Below are positions 37,425 to 47,164 of a stretch of 64,000 nucleotides of DNA, in pieces (within the stretch, counting starts at the first letter, position 1; each line of letters starts with the position of its first letter). The notes beneath the pieces were generated by a model. That model was not told where the DNA came from. It saw only the letters and a program-made list of their open reading frames with translations, and searched no databases. The position numbers and the translations under genes are program-made. The DNA is from Bryobacterales bacterium (GTDB lineage Bacteria > Acidobacteriota > Terriglobia > Bryobacterales > Bryobacteraceae). Location of the stretch: positions 36,516 through 100,515 of the forward strand of contig DAIDIH010000057.1 of the NCBI GenBank assembly GCA_027459465.1, read 5' to 3'.

Positions 37425-37652
37425 ATGAAACCACGCATTCGTGTGGAGTTCAACGGTTCCCAGATCCGGGAAATCGTGAAGCAGTACCTAGAAAACAATT
37501 TCACGACGCCTGGTCCGGGCGCTTGGAACATTTCGGGCGGTCACACGGTTATTACCGCCGATTTCGAATACGCGCCAGAGGAGATGGCGGCACCGGCCGA
37601 GGAGTCCATGGCGGGGGCCGCGCTGGCCAAGCAGTTAGAAGAGGCGTTGTAG
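37425..37652 (+). CDS. Hypothetical phage protein
   Basis: agggaggttggggaATG SD. Confidence 0.5.
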   Translation: MKPRIRVEFNGSQIREIVKQYLENNFTTPGPGAWNISGGHTVITADFEYAPEEMAAPAEESMAGAALAKQLEEAL

Positions 37653-37654
37653 CC

Positions 37655-38296
37655 ATGGGTTCGCTTCCACTTGAGCCAGTCGCCGCGCCGGAGCAGGTAT
37701 TGCACTTCGACCGGGACGAGCACCGGTATTGGCTGGAGCCGAGCGGGGAGTCGCTGCCGAGCGTGACGACGGTGCTCAAGGAGAGCGGGCTGATCGACTA
37801 TTCGATGATCCCGCAGGACGTGCTGCAGAACGCGGCGCGGCGCGGGACGGCGGTTCACCGGACGCTCGAGCTGCTGGACCTCGATCTGATGGACCGCGCG
37901 GCGGTGGCTGCCGAGATCGAGCCGTACGTGGCGGCTTACGAGAAGTTCGTGGCCGACAGCGGATTCGGCGTGGCGGCGATCGAGTGCCGGCGGTGGCACA
38001 AGACCTACCGCTACGCGGGGACGTTCGACCGCGATGGCGTGTTCGGGGACGGATCGCTGGCCGTCCTCGATTTCAAGACCGGTTTGGTGCTGGACGCGCA
38101 CGCGCTGCAGCTTGCGGCGTATACGGCGTTCCGGCCTGAGCCGCGCAAGTACCGGCGTATCGCTCTGCAGTTGAGCGGGGATGCAACGTACCGCGCGCAT
38201 GAGTATCTGGCGCGGGATTTCCAGAGCGACCTGAACGTGTTTCTGAGCGCTCTGGCGTGTGTGAAGTGGGCGAGAAAGGAGCGGAGAGGGCGATGA
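37655..38296 (+). CDS. PD-(D/E)XK exonuclease (RecB/Cas4-like)
   Basis: RRGTAVHRTLELLD...YAGTFDRDGVFGDGSLAVLDFKTG...HALQLAAYTAF. Confidence 0.75.
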   Translation: MGSLPLEPVAAPEQVLHFDRDEHRYWLEPSGESLPSVTTVLKESGLIDYSMIPQDVLQNAARRGTAVHRTLELLDLDLMDRAAVAAEIEPYVAAYEKFVADSGFGVAAIECRRWHKTYRYAGTFDRDGVFGDGSLAVLDFKTGLVLDAHALQLAAYTAFRPEPRKYRRIALQLSGDATYRAHEYLARDFQSDLNVFLSALACVKWARKERRGR

Positions 38297-38574
38297 GCCA
38301 AATCAAGATTTCGCCGGCCGACGCTGTGCGGCTGCGCGGGATGGGCGTCATGGAGAGCGACGCCGCGGTGGATTGGGCGAAGACGGTGGTGCGGCTGACG
38401 GCGCAGAAATGCGATGCCGAGGACCGGCTGAAAGCCGCGCTGGCCGAAGTCGAGACGGCGCGGGAAGAGGCGGCCGCGGCCGCGCGGCAGACGAATTACG
38501 TCGTGCTTCTGGCGGCGCTGTGCGCGCCGGTGCTGGCGGTGATCCTGCACCTGATTCTGGGAGGTGGGCGATGA
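38293..38574 (+). CDS. Small C-terminally anchored membrane protein
   Basis: C-terminal VVLLAALCAPVLAVILHLILGG. Confidence 0.45.
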   Translation: MSQIKISPADAVRLRGMGVMESDAAVDWAKTVVRLTAQKCDAEDRLKAALAEVETAREEAAAAARQTNYVVLLAALCAPVLAVILHLILGGGR

Positions 38575-39302
38575 GCGGCGCTCTGTCGTGGGGAGTGAGC
38601 GACATATCGGTTGCGCCGGGGATGCCGGCTGAGGTTCGGGAAGTGCAGGAGCAGGCGCTGAGCTGGCCCTTGCGCGCGGAGGCGTACGCGGTGACGGACG
38701 CCAAGACTTATGCGGCCGGGTGGGAGCACTTGAAGGGCATCAAGGCGCTGCGCGCGGAGGCCGAGAAGACCTTCCGGCCGATCATCGAGAAGGCCCACGC
38801 GGCGCACAAGGAAGCGTGCGCGCAACTGAAGAAGGTCGATCAGCCGCTCGAGCAGGCCGAACGGACGATCAAGGGCAAGCTGGCGCTGTACGAAGAGGAG
38901 CAGGAGCGGCTGCGGCTCGAGGAGCAGCGGCGGCGCCAGGCGATCGAAGAGGAGCAGCGCGAGGCGGAACTCGAACAGGCGATCGAGGAGGCCGAGGCGC
39001 AGGGCGCGACGGTAGCCGAGATCGAGGCGATGATCGACCAGAGCGCGGCGGCGCCGGCGCCTCCGCTGGTGGTTGCGCCGGCGGTGGCGCGTCCCACGGG
39101 TGGGACGGTCAGCAAGCGGTGGGATGTCGAGGTCACCGATAAGCAGGCGCTGATCGCGGCGTGCGCGAAAGACCCGCGCTTCTCGAACCTGCTGGAAGTG
39201 AACGTGGTCGCGGCGCGGCAACTGGCGCAGGCGCTGGGGACGATGTTCGCGGTGCCTGGGCTCCGGGCGTATCAGAAATCCGTCGTGGGGGTGCGGCAAT
39301 GA
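38571..39302 (+). CDS. Coiled-coil phage protein of the recombination cluster
   Basis: Central EEEQERLRLEEQRRRQAIEEEQREAELEQ; overlaps its neighbours. Confidence 0.5.
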   Translation: MSGALSWGVSDISVAPGMPAEVREVQEQALSWPLRAEAYAVTDAKTYAAGWEHLKGIKALRAEAEKTFRPIIEKAHAAHKEACAQLKKVDQPLEQAERTIKGKLALYEEEQERLRLEEQRRRQAIEEEQREAELEQAIEEAEAQGATVAEIEAMIDQSAAAPAPPLVVAPAVARPTGGTVSKRWDVEVTDKQALIAACAKDPRFSNLLEVNVVAARQLAQALGTMFAVPGLRAYQKSVVGVRQ

Positions 39303-40099
39303 GCACGCAGGCGCAGGGCGTCGTGCAGATGGCGGAGGCGACGGAGATTGTCCAGTTCGGATCGTTCCGCTCGCCGGAGACCTCGATCCGGGAGGCCGAG
39401 ATCGTGGCGAAGACCTTCCAGCGGAAGGCGATGCAGATGGAGTTGTACCAGCAGATCGGCCCGTCGAAGCACCTGAAGATCGAGGGCTGGCAGATGCTGG
39501 GGGCGATGTACCGGGTGACGACCGGCCTGGTCGAGGACCACTACATCGAGATCGGCGACGCGCACGGGTATGAGGCGACGGCCGAGGCGATCTGGGTGCC
39601 GACTTCTCAGCGCGTGAGCCGGGCGACCGCGATGTGCCTCAGCGACGAGGATAACTGGGGCGTGCGGCCGAAGTACGAATGGGTCGACGGCAAGAAGACG
39701 ATGACGGGGCACGTGCGCGTCCCGCTGCAGCAATTGCGGTCGATGGCCCAGACGCGGGCCAGTTCGAAGGCCTACGCCAACCTGCTCAAGTGGGTCGCGC
39801 GGATGGCCGGCTTCGCGCCGACGCCGGCGGAAGAAGTGGGACCTGGCGATGGCGGCGGCGAGCCGACGAGAGGCGCAAGGACGCCGTATCGGGAGCCGCA
39901 GCCGCGGAACGACGAGACGCATGGCGCCGGCGTCATCAGCGAGAAGCAGGCCACGCGGCTATGGGCGATCGCGCGGACGGCGAACCGGAGCGCGGCGGAT
40001 GTCGGAGCGATTCTTGCGCGGTACGGTTTCCAGACCGCGCAGGAGGTGACGCGGGCGCTGTACGAGCAGATCTGCTCCGAGATCGGGGGCCAGTCATGA
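39299..40099 (+). CDS. Recombination-associated (possible single-strand annealing) protein
   Basis: QQLRSMAQTRASSKAYANLLKWVARMAGFAPTPAEEV pattern; downstream of the exonuclease. Confidence 0.4.
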   Translation: MSTQAQGVVQMAEATEIVQFGSFRSPETSIREAEIVAKTFQRKAMQMELYQQIGPSKHLKIEGWQMLGAMYRVTTGLVEDHYIEIGDAHGYEATAEAIWVPTSQRVSRATAMCLSDEDNWGVRPKYEWVDGKKTMTGHVRVPLQQLRSMAQTRASSKAYANLLKWVARMAGFAPTPAEEVGPGDGGGEPTRGARTPYREPQPRNDETHGAGVISEKQATRLWAIARTANRSAADVGAILARYGFQTAQEVTRALYEQICSEIGGQS

Positions 40100-40599
40100 C
40101 GAGCGGGCTCAAGATCCGATTGCTCGAGATGCGCATCGCGCTGTTGCGAATCGCGCTGAGAGCGGTGACCGGCAGCGCGGATGCGGACGATCACGCAGCC
40201 GCCGAGCACGTCCTGGCCCGCGACGCAGAGATGGAAGCGGAGATGGGCTGGGCCGAGGAGAGCTCCGCGGCTCCGCAGACCGCTCCGGGGAGCGCTTCCG
40301 GCGCCAAGAGAGCGGCGCGCCGGAAGCCGAGGCCTCATCCCGAGGCCGTAGCGCAGGCGGGGGCGGCGCCGGGAAAGCCGGTACATCCGGTCCTCGGTCC
40401 CACGCAGCAGCGAATCATCGCGGCGCTGACGCGGGAGCCGATGACGAGCGGCGAGCTGATCAAGAGGCTGGGCTTCCCCAGCGGAGCGGTCTACTCGTCG
40501 CTGTCCATCCTGCGGCAGCGGGGCCTCGTCGAGACCTTCGTCGACGAGGCGGATGGCCAGCGCAAGAATCGCGTCCGGGAGGCCGCCAATGCAGCGTAA
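40096..40599 (+). CDS. Winged-helix DNA-binding protein
   Basis: LGPTQQRIIAALTREPMTSGELIKRLGFPSGAVYSSLSILRQRGLVE. Confidence 0.55.
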   Translation: MTSGLKIRLLEMRIALLRIALRAVTGSADADDHAAAEHVLARDAEMEAEMGWAEESSAAPQTAPGSASGAKRAARRKPRPHPEAVAQAGAAPGKPVHPVLGPTQQRIIAALTREPMTSGELIKRLGFPSGAVYSSLSILRQRGLVETFVDEADGQRKNRVREAANAA

Positions 40600-40798
40600 A
40601 CCTGTCGTCAGCTCGAATGTGAAGTCGATCGGCTACGACGCGGAGCGCCGCGTGATGGAGGTCGAGTTCCGCAACCTCGGCGTGTACGAGTACGAGGGCG
40701 TCGAGCCGGAGCTTTACCAGCGGCTCATCGACGCGCCCAGCGTGGGCGGCTTCCTGCATAAGCACGTGCGCGGCCGGTTTCCGGTCCGGCGCCTCTAG
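40589..40798 (+). CDS. KTSC-domain protein
   Basis: SSNVKSIGYDAERRVMEVEFRNLGVYEYEGVEPELYQRLIDAPSVGGFLHKHVRGRF. Confidence 0.75.
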   Translation: MQRKPVVSSNVKSIGYDAERRVMEVEFRNLGVYEYEGVEPELYQRLIDAPSVGGFLHKHVRGRFPVRRL

Positions 40799-40813
40799 CT
40801 GTTCCCCTCCGAC

Positions 40814-40857
40814 GCCGCTGGCGGATTTTGTTCCTTCTGCCGCCAGCGGCTCTTTTT
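40814..40857 (+). terminator. Rho-independent terminator
   Basis: GCCGCTGGCGG / CCGCCAGCGGC perfect 11-bp stem followed by TCTTTTT, 15 nt after the KTSC stop. Confidence 0.8.
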
Positions 40858-40870
40858 GGATTCGGTTCCG

Positions 40871-41066
40871 AGCGGGAACCACAGGGGGCGAAATGCCCGG
40901 GGCCTGCGCGAGCCATAGCACGCGGGCTAACTCCCATCCTGTGGTTTCCGCTGGGCGCCGAGCCCAGAAATTCCGGCAATGATGCCGGAGGCCGGCCAGG
41001 GCGGTCTGGCGAGATGTGGTTGCGGCCCGGCAGGCGCGCCGAGCGGGGCGCGGAAAGGAGCTTTCC
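40871..41066 (+). ncRNA. Candidate structured phage RNA (multi-hairpin)
   Basis: 15-bp outer stem 40871-40885/40938-40952 (one G-U) enclosing two hairpins, then stems 40951-40967, 40972-40989, 40995-41010, 41052-41066. Confidence 0.4.
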
Positions 41067-41068
41067 TC

Positions 41069-41098
41069 ATGCCCACCCCGATCATCATCTTCTGGTAG
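41069..41098 (+). CDS. Nine-residue peptide ORF MPTPIIIFW*
   Basis: aaaggag SD 8 nt upstream, within hairpin GGAAAG-gag-CTTTCC. Confidence 0.3.
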   Translation: MPTPIIIFW

Positions 41099-41180
41099 CC
41101 GACGGGCGCCAGGAGCGCAACAAGGAGCGCGGGCGGCCTCGCTCGGGGGAGGGGGGCCGCCGGCGCGAAGGGAGAGAGAG

Positions 41181-41402
41181 ATGGCCGAGCAGCGGATCGT
41201 GACGTGCGACATCTGCGGTGTTGTCAAGAAGGAGACGAACCACTGGTGGGCTGTAGTACGTGTAAATACGCCTCGCGAGAACCGCAGGTTTACCGTGTAC
41301 CCGTGGGCCAACTTCGACCCCAGCGCCGGAGACCGCTGGGACCTGTGCGGGTCCGCCTGCCTGCACGGCGCGCTCACCGCGTTCGAGGAGGACGAGAGAT
41401 GA
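41181..41402 (+). CDS. Small zinc-finger-like phage protein
   Basis: CDICGVVKKETNHWW...CGSACLHGA; gggagagagagATG. Confidence 0.55.
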   Translation: MAEQRIVTCDICGVVKKETNHWWAVVRVNTPRENRRFTVYPWANFDPSAGDRWDLCGSACLHGALTAFEEDER

Positions 41403-41554
41403 GGGCGATCCTGGACGGATTTCTGCAGGTGCTCGGCGCCGCGTCGGTGCTGATCAGCGTGACGTGCGCGCTGCGCCTGGCGCTGGACCTGTTGGGGATC
41501 TGGCGGGATCCGGACGAACGGTTCGAGGAGGGGCGCGATGAGTACCGCTCCTGA
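41399..41554 (+). CDS. Small membrane protein
   Basis: FLQVLGAASVLISVTCALRLALDLLGIW; overlaps the upstream stop. Confidence 0.45.
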   Translation: MRAILDGFLQVLGAASVLISVTCALRLALDLLGIWRDPDERFEEGRDEYRS

Positions 41555-41622
41555 CGATAAATCCGGGCGTCTCGGCCCGATAGCCGGATGTGACCCAGCA
41601 GAAGACGGAGGATCGCGCTACG

Positions 41623-42828
41623 ATGTCCATCTTTGGAGGCGGCGAGATGGCGCGGCGGAGGGGACAGCGGACGGGGCACCTCTACAAGCGGGCCGGGGTG
41701 TGGTATCTGCGCTACCGGGTGGACAGCGTGGAGACGGACCCGGAAACGGGCAAGCGCAAGCGCGAACGGCTCACGGTGCCAATTGCCCTGGCGAGCGGAC
41801 CGAGGGGAGTGGCGAAGCGGGAGGCACAGCGGATCGCCTGGGACGAATACCTGAGCAAACTGGACCAGGCGGCGATGCGGCCCGGGTCGATGCGGACGCT
41901 GCAGGAGTTTGTGGCGGAGCGGTTCGAGGCGGACGTGCTGCCGGCGCTGAAGCCGACCGGTCGGGCGTTCTATCGGTATATCCTGGGCCGGCATGTGCTG
42001 CCGGAACTGGGCGGCCTGGCGATGCGGGAGATAGACACCGCCTCCGTGCAGGCGCTGCTGAACCGGAAGCTGAAGCAGAAGCTGAGCACGCAGACGGTGA
42101 CTCACATCCGGAACTGCCTGTCGGCGGTGCTTCGGCACGCGAAGACGATGGGGTGGTTCGCGGGGGACCTGCCGACTGCTTCGGTGAGGCTGCCGGAGAT
42201 GAGGCGCAAGGAGCGCCGGGCGCTCCGGTGGGAGCAGGTGTGCGCGCTGGCGCGGACAGTGCCGGAGCCGGTGGCGACCTTGGTGGTGTTCCTGGCGGTG
42301 ACGGGGCTGCGGATCGGCGAGGCGATGGGACTGCGGTGGAGGTGGGTGAATCTCACCGCCGAGCCGGCGATCGTCGAGGCGGAGGTGATTCCGCCGATGT
42401 CGGTGGCCGTGCGCGAGAACTACGTGCGCGGGCGGTACCAGAGCCTCAAGACGGCGCGCAGCTCGCGGAACGTGCCGGTGCCGGCGTGGTTTGCTCCGCG
42501 CCTGGCGGCGTTGATGACTACGGGGATCAGCGCTACCCCGGAGGATCCGGTGTTTCGGGCGAGCAACGGGCATCCGCTCGACCAGCACAACCTGGCGCGG
42601 CGGGCGCTCAAGCCGGCGGCGCAGGCGCTCGGGATGCCGTGGGTGAGCTGGCATTGCCTGCGCCACACGAACTCGACGCTGGCGGACGCGGCGGGGTTGA
42701 GCCTGAGCGAGCGGCAGCGGATACTGGGCCACGCGACGGGGGAGATGAGCCTGCATTACACGCACGCGGAGCTGGAGCAGATCCGGGAGCGGTGGGAACG
42801 TGCGGTGGATCCGAAACTGCTCCAGTAG
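41623..42828 (+). CDS. int: Tyrosine recombinase/integrase
   Basis: Catalytic pattern LRIGEAMGLRW...WHCLRHTNSTLADAAGLSLSERQRILGHATGEMSLHYTH; adjacent to att. Confidence 0.92.
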   Translation: MSIFGGGEMARRRGQRTGHLYKRAGVWYLRYRVDSVETDPETGKRKRERLTVPIALASGPRGVAKREAQRIAWDEYLSKLDQAAMRPGSMRTLQEFVAERFEADVLPALKPTGRAFYRYILGRHVLPELGGLAMREIDTASVQALLNRKLKQKLSTQTVTHIRNCLSAVLRHAKTMGWFAGDLPTASVRLPEMRRKERRALRWEQVCALARTVPEPVATLVVFLAVTGLRIGEAMGLRWRWVNLTAEPAIVEAEVIPPMSVAVRENYVRGRYQSLKTARSSRNVPVPAWFAPRLAALMTTGISATPEDPVFRASNGHPLDQHNLARRALKPAAQALGMPWVSWHCLRHTNSTLADAAGLSLSERQRILGHATGEMSLHYTHAELEQIRERWERAVDPKLLQ

Positions 42829-43034
42829 TGTGGCTCTCGCGCTCGGAATGCAGTGAGCTTGCGAGCCTCCTGGCGCACTACATGGTCCTGCTGCAGCAGC
42901 AGTTGGATGCCATCTGTGCGCCGGCCCCGGATGACATGGACCCGGCTGGGCACAGCGTGAGCCAGAAGGCGCTGGGGTACGCGCGGTGGCTTCTGGCGCG
43001 TGCCGAGGCGTGGTGGAAGCGCCTGAGGGGATGA
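42828..43034 (+). CDS. Small hypothetical prophage protein
   Basis: GTG overlaps the int TAG; VWLSRSECSELASLLAHYMVLLQQQLDAI. Confidence 0.4.
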   Translation: MWLSRSECSELASLLAHYMVLLQQQLDAICAPAPDDMDPAGHSVSQKALGYARWLLARAEAWWKRLRG

Positions 43035-43342
43035 CGGTGGCGAAGATAAGGGCCGTCCCGATTCCGTCGTCCGACGATCCGGCGCTCGCACTCGCCGTAC
43101 TGATATTGGCCGATGACCGGCTGCTCGGCGCAGTGACGGTGAATGCAAGGGGCAGGAGACACCGGACATTCGAGGCTTTAGTGCTCGACACCGTGGGCGT
43201 GCGCAAAGTTGGGGAAGATCCAGACAGCGTGAGGGCCTGCCAGATGGTACTGGATGCGATAAGACCCGCTTGCCGCGATTCTGCTGATTCTGGCCACCAG
43301 TTGGCCACGGAGCCACAGAAAACTGGAGGAAACGAGGCATGA
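43031..43342 (+). CDS. Hypothetical prophage protein
   Basis: ATG overlaps the upstream stop; ends 4 nt before the tRNA-like 3' segment. Confidence 0.4.
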   Translation: MTVAKIRAVPIPSSDDPALALAVLILADDRLLGAVTVNARGRRHRTFEALVLDTVGVRKVGEDPDSVRACQMVLDAIRPACRDSADSGHQLATEPQKTGGNEA

Positions 43343-43345
43343 TAG

Positions 43346-43395
43346 ACTGCCTTACAAGCAGGAGGTCCGCGGTTCGAGCCCGCGACCGCCCACCA
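43346..43395 (+). other. Right attachment site: 3' segment of tRNA-Val(TAC)
   Basis: ACTGC-CTTACAA-GCAGG anticodon arm, CGCGG-TTCGAGC-CCGCG T arm, ACCGCCC-A-CCA; no D arm or 5' acceptor GGGCGGT upstream. Confidence 0.85.
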
Positions 43396-43403
43396 ATTCC
43401 CCC

Positions 43404-43649
43404 ATGCCCGACACCCAATCCGAACTCCTCATCGCCTGCTTCCAGAAGGTCTTCCCCAACCTCTCCCGCGCCGCCATCCCCCACGCAAGCCACGCCACCC
43501 TCGCCGCCTGGGACTCCGTCGCTCACGTCACCCTCCTCAGCCTCATCGGCGAAGCCTTCTCGCTCGACATCGACTTCGAAGAGTTCGAAGAAGCCACCTC
43601 CTTCGCTTCCATCCTCGACCTCGTACGCCGGCTCGCGCCAAACGCCTGA
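43404..43649 (+). CDS. Acyl carrier protein-like
   Basis: WDSVAHVTLLSLIGEAFSLDIDFEEFEEATSFASILDLV with the phosphopantetheine DS motif. Confidence 0.75.
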   Translation: MPDTQSELLIACFQKVFPNLSRAAIPHASHATLAAWDSVAHVTLLSLIGEAFSLDIDFEEFEEATSFASILDLVRRLAPNA

Positions 43650-43659
43650 CGCGCCCGCT

Positions 43660-44610
43660 CTACTTCAGCGCCGGCTCGTGCACCATCACCGGCTGCACCC
43701 AATGCCGGTACATCCGCACCTTCCCCCGCACCGCTTCGTGATACATCTCCCGCAAACTCCGCGTCAGCGGCCCGATCGTCCCATCCCCCACCAGGCGGTG
43801 ATCCACCTTCGTCACCGGCGCCAGCTCCACCGCCGTCCCCGTGAAGAAGATCTCGTCCGCGATATACAACTCGCTCCGGTCAATCGACCGCTCCACCACC
43901 GGCACGCCCATGTCGTGCGCCAGCGTCATCACGCTCGCCCGCGTGATCCCTTCCAGAATATTGTCCGAAGCCCCCGGCGTAATCAGCTTCCCCCCGCGCA
44001 CAATAAAGATATTGCACGTCGCCCCTTCCGCCACGTGCCCGTTCTCGCTCAGGAAAATCGCCTCGTCGAACCCCGACCGCTTCGCATCCGCCGTCGCCAG
44101 CGCGCTGTTCACATACGCCCCGCAGATCTTCGCCCGCCCCGGTATCGCGTTGTCCTCCACCCGCCGCCACGCCGACACCCCCGCGTGCAGCCCCTTCTCC
44201 GAATCCAGGTACACCCCGAACGGCATCGCCACAATCGCAAACGCGTCCGTCTCATCCGGACTCACCCCCACCCGCTGCGCCGACTTGAACGCCAGCGGCC
44301 GCACGTAAATGTCCGTCGTGAACCCGTTCCGCACACAAAGCTCCGCCGTGATCTCGCACAGCGCATCCGCCGATGCCGGAATCTCGATGTTCGGTATCCG
44401 CGCATTATGCTTCCACCGCTCGTAATGATCGAGCGGCCGCACCAGCATCACGCTCTCTTCTTCCGCGTTCCAATACCCGCGAATCCCCTCGAACACGCCC
44501 GTCCCGTAGTTCAGCGCATGCGTCAATATCCCCACCTGCGCCTCGCCCAGCGGCATGTACCGGTTCTTGAAATACACAATCGTCTTCGGATCCGGCTCAT
44601 TCGTTACCAT
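43660..44610 (-). CDS. ilvE: Branched-chain amino acid aminotransferase
   Basis: HALNYGTGVFEGIRGYW, GVSAWRRVEDNAIPGRAKICGAYVNSALA, EGATCNIFIVRGG. Confidence 0.9.
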   Translation of the reverse strand: MVTNEPDPKTIVYFKNRYMPLGEAQVGILTHALNYGTGVFEGIRGYWNAEEESVMLVRPLDHYERWKHNARIPNIEIPASADALCEITAELCVRNGFTTDIYVRPLAFKSAQRVGVSPDETDAFAIVAMPFGVYLDSEKGLHAGVSAWRRVEDNAIPGRAKICGAYVNSALATADAKRSGFDEAIFLSENGHVAEGATCNIFIVRGGKLITPGASDNILEGITRASVMTLAHDMGVPVVERSIDRSELYIADEIFFTGTAVELAPVTKVDHRLVGDGTIGPLTRSLREMYHEAVRGKVRMYRHWVQPVMVHEPALK

Positions 44611-46063
44611 GACGTCTCTCCTTCCGAACTATGTCCCTTCCCGCCTCCAGCGCCTTCCGGTCCAGCTCCAGCCATCCCGCCCGCTTCACCAGCTTTTTGA
44701 GCGCCTGGTCGGCAAACTCCCCTCCCACCACATCCGCCGCTTCGAGCAGCGCCCCCAGCGCCACAATGTTCCCCGCCTTCGAACTTCCCAACTCGTCCGC
44801 AATCCGCGCAAACTCGCCCGCAATCACGCGCACGTCGCCCCTCCGGCAGTCCTCCGGAACCGCCGCGCCGTTGTACAGCACATACCCTCCCGGCACAACC
44901 TCATGCAGAAACTTCCTGAGCGACGGCTCGTTCAGCGCAATCAGCACGTTCGGCTTCGACACCAGCGGCGAATCCACCGGCTTCCCCGACAGCCGCACAT
45001 GGCAGTTCGACGTCCCGCTCCGCATCTCCGGCCCGTACGACGGCAGCCACGAAACCTCGAGCCCCGCATCGAGCCCCGCCTCCGCCAGCACCTCGCCCAG
45101 CATCAGCACGCCCTGCCCGCCAAACCCCGCTACCTTGATCCGCCAGTCCACGCTGCGGTCCGCCCGCCCCGTGGCGTGATCCCCGTTCTCTTCAATCTCC
45201 AGCAGCGCCGGCAGCTCGCTCAGCGCAGCCGCCGCCTTCCTCGCCGGCCGCACCGCCGCCGCCGGCGTCTTGTCCCGCACCACCCCCAACGGATAAATCT
45301 TCGCCATCTCCTCCCGCACCCGCTTCTGCGCCTCCACCGGCGTCTCGTTCCAAATCGTCGGGCACGGCGACAGCACCTCGATCAGCGAAAAGCCCAACCC
45401 CTTCACCTGGTTCTCCAGCCCCTTCCGGATCGCCTTCGCCGCCTGCATCACCTGCTTCGAGTTCCCCAGCGCCACCCGCTCCAGGTACACCGGCGCCTCG
45501 AGCGAGTCGAGCGTCTCCACCACATGCAGCGGATAGCCTTCGTTCCAGATGCTCCGCCCATACGGACTCGTCGTGCTCACCGCCCCCACCGGCGTCGTCG
45601 GCGCAAGCTGCCCGCCCGTCATCCCGTAAATCGCGTTGTTGATGAATATCACCGTAATCGGCTCGCCCCGGTTCGCCGCATGAAGAATCTCCGCCGTCCC
45701 GATCGCCGCCAGGTCCCCATCGCCCTGATAGCTGATCACCACCGCCTCCGGCCGCGCCCGCTTGATCCCCGTCGCCGCCGCCGGCGCCCGCCCGTGCGCC
45801 ACCTGAACATTCCCGACATCGAAGTAGTAATACGCAAACACCGAGCAGCCCACCGGACTCACCAGCACCGCCCGGTCCTGCACCCCCAACTCGTCAATCG
45901 CCCGCGCCAGCAGCTTGTGCGCCACCCCATGCCCGCACCCCGGGCAGTAGTGCGTCTGGTGCTGCAGCTCCGATTTGCGCTCGTACCGCTCGTAAAACGC
46001 CGCCGCCTTCTCGTGCAGTATCTCCATCCCCTCCAGCGCCCGATTCAAACCACCCTCAGACAT
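44597..46063 (-). CDS. 2-oxoacid:ferredoxin oxidoreductase, fused TPP-binding (beta) and gamma subunits
   Basis: [18 protein letters not shown]...[39 protein letters not shown] then [46 protein letters not shown]. Confidence 0.88.
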   Translation of the reverse strand: MSEGGLNRALEGMEILHEKAAAFYERYERKSELQHQTHYCPGCGHGVAHKLLARAIDELGVQDRAVLVSPVGCSVFAYYYFDVGNVQVAHGRAPAAATGIKRARPEAVVISYQGDGDLAAIGTAEILHAANRGEPITVIFINNAIYGMTGGQLAPTTPVGAVSTTSPYGRSIWNEGYPLHVVETLDSLEAPVYLERVALGNSKQVMQAAKAIRKGLENQVKGLGFSLIEVLSPCPTIWNETPVEAQKRVREEMAKIYPLGVVRDKTPAAAVRPARKAAAALSELPALLEIEENGDHATGRADRSVDWRIKVAGFGGQGVLMLGEVLAEAGLDAGLEVSWLPSYGPEMRSGTSNCHVRLSGKPVDSPLVSKPNVLIALNEPSLRKFLHEVVPGGYVLYNGAAVPEDCRRGDVRVIAGEFARIADELGSSKAGNIVALGALLEAADVVGGEFADQALKKLVKRAGWLELDRKALEAGRDIVRKERRHGNE

Positions 46064-47150
46064 GCACCACCTCCAACTCCGGCTCGTGCGCCCTCACCCC
46101 ATGCCTCGCGCACACGCCCTTCACAAACCGCACGATCTCGTCCGTCGACGGAACGTTCCCGCCGCTCCGCCCGTAAAACTCCACCGGCCGCCGTCCCTCC
46201 ACCGCCAGCCGCACATCGTCCACCATCTGCCCCGTACTCATCTCCACCACCCCGAACAACGACGCCCTCTCCGCCAGCCGCTTCACCGCCTCCACCGGAA
46301 ACGGATACAGCGTCACCGGCCGCAGCAGCCCCACCGGCCAACCCTCGCCCCGCATCTCCTCCACCACGGACTTCAGCAGCCGCGCCACAATCCCGTAGCC
46401 CATCAACACGACCTCGGCGTCCCCGGTCCGGATCTCCTCGCTGCGAACTTCCTCCTGCTCGCACCGCCGGTATTTCTCTTCCAGCTTCCGCACGTGCGCC
46501 TCGAGCTCATCCGCCTCCAGAAAAATCGAAGTAATCAGGTTCTTCCGCGTCTCCGCCGTCCCCTCCACCGCCCAGTCGTGCCGCGGCGGCGCCACCGCCC
46601 TCGGCAGAAACTCCACCGGCTCCATCATCTGCCCGATCATCCCGTCCGCCAGCACAAACACCGGGTTCCGGTACTTGTCCGCCAGCTCGAACGCCAGCGC
46701 CGTCAAATCCGCCATCTCCTGCGCCGAATCCGGCCCGAGCACAATCGTCCGGTACGACCCGTGCCCGCCCCCCTTCACCACCTGCCGGTAATCGGCCTGC
46801 TCCGGAGCGATGTTTCCCAGCCCCGGCCCCCCGCGCATAATGTCCGCCACCACGCACGGCAACTCCGCCCCGGCCAGATAACTCAACCCCTCCTGCATCA
46901 AACTGATCCCCGGCCCCGACGACGCCGTCATCACCCGCACCCCCGCCGACGCCGCGCCGTAAATCATGTTGATCGCCGCCGTCTCGCTCTCCGCCTGCAA
47001 AAACACACCCCCCACGAGCGGCATGTACTTCGCCGCCGCTTCCGTAATCTCGCTCGCCGGCGTAATCGGATACCCGTAAAACGCCCGGCATCCGGCCAGA
47101 ATCGCGCTCTTTACAATCGCCTCGTTACCCTTGATCAGTTGCTTGCCCAT
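46056..47150 (-). CDS. 2-oxoacid:ferredoxin oxidoreductase alpha subunit (VOR/KOR-type)
   Basis: [38 protein letters not shown]. Confidence 0.9.
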   Translation of the reverse strand: MGKQLIKGNEAIVKSAILAGCRAFYGYPITPASEITEAAAKYMPLVGGVFLQAESETAAINMIYGAASAGVRVMTASSGPGISLMQEGLSYLAGAELPCVVADIMRGGPGLGNIAPEQADYRQVVKGGGHGSYRTIVLGPDSAQEMADLTALAFELADKYRNPVFVLADGMIGQMMEPVEFLPRAVAPPRHDWAVEGTAETRKNLITSIFLEADELEAHVRKLEEKYRRCEQEEVRSEEIRTGDAEVVLMGYGIVARLLKSVVEEMRGEGWPVGLLRPVTLYPFPVEAVKRLAERASLFGVVEMSTGQMVDDVRLAVEGRRPVEFYGRSGGNVPSTDEIVRFVKGVCARHGVRAHEPELEVVHV

Positions 47151-47164
47151 CGCGCCACCTCACC

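Noticed and set aside
41538-43034. 498-aa plus-strand ORF overlapping int
   Set aside because: Out-of-frame shadow of int for most of its length; only the 42828-43034 tail is plausible as a separate small gene.
43346-43395. Complete tRNA-Val gene
   Set aside because: No D arm or 5' acceptor strand upstream; only the 3' segment is present, as expected for an att site.
44555-46534. 659-aa plus-strand ORF antisense to the oxidoreductase operon
   Set aside because: Pro/Arg/His-rich shadow ORF; the minus-strand enzymes have clear family motifs.
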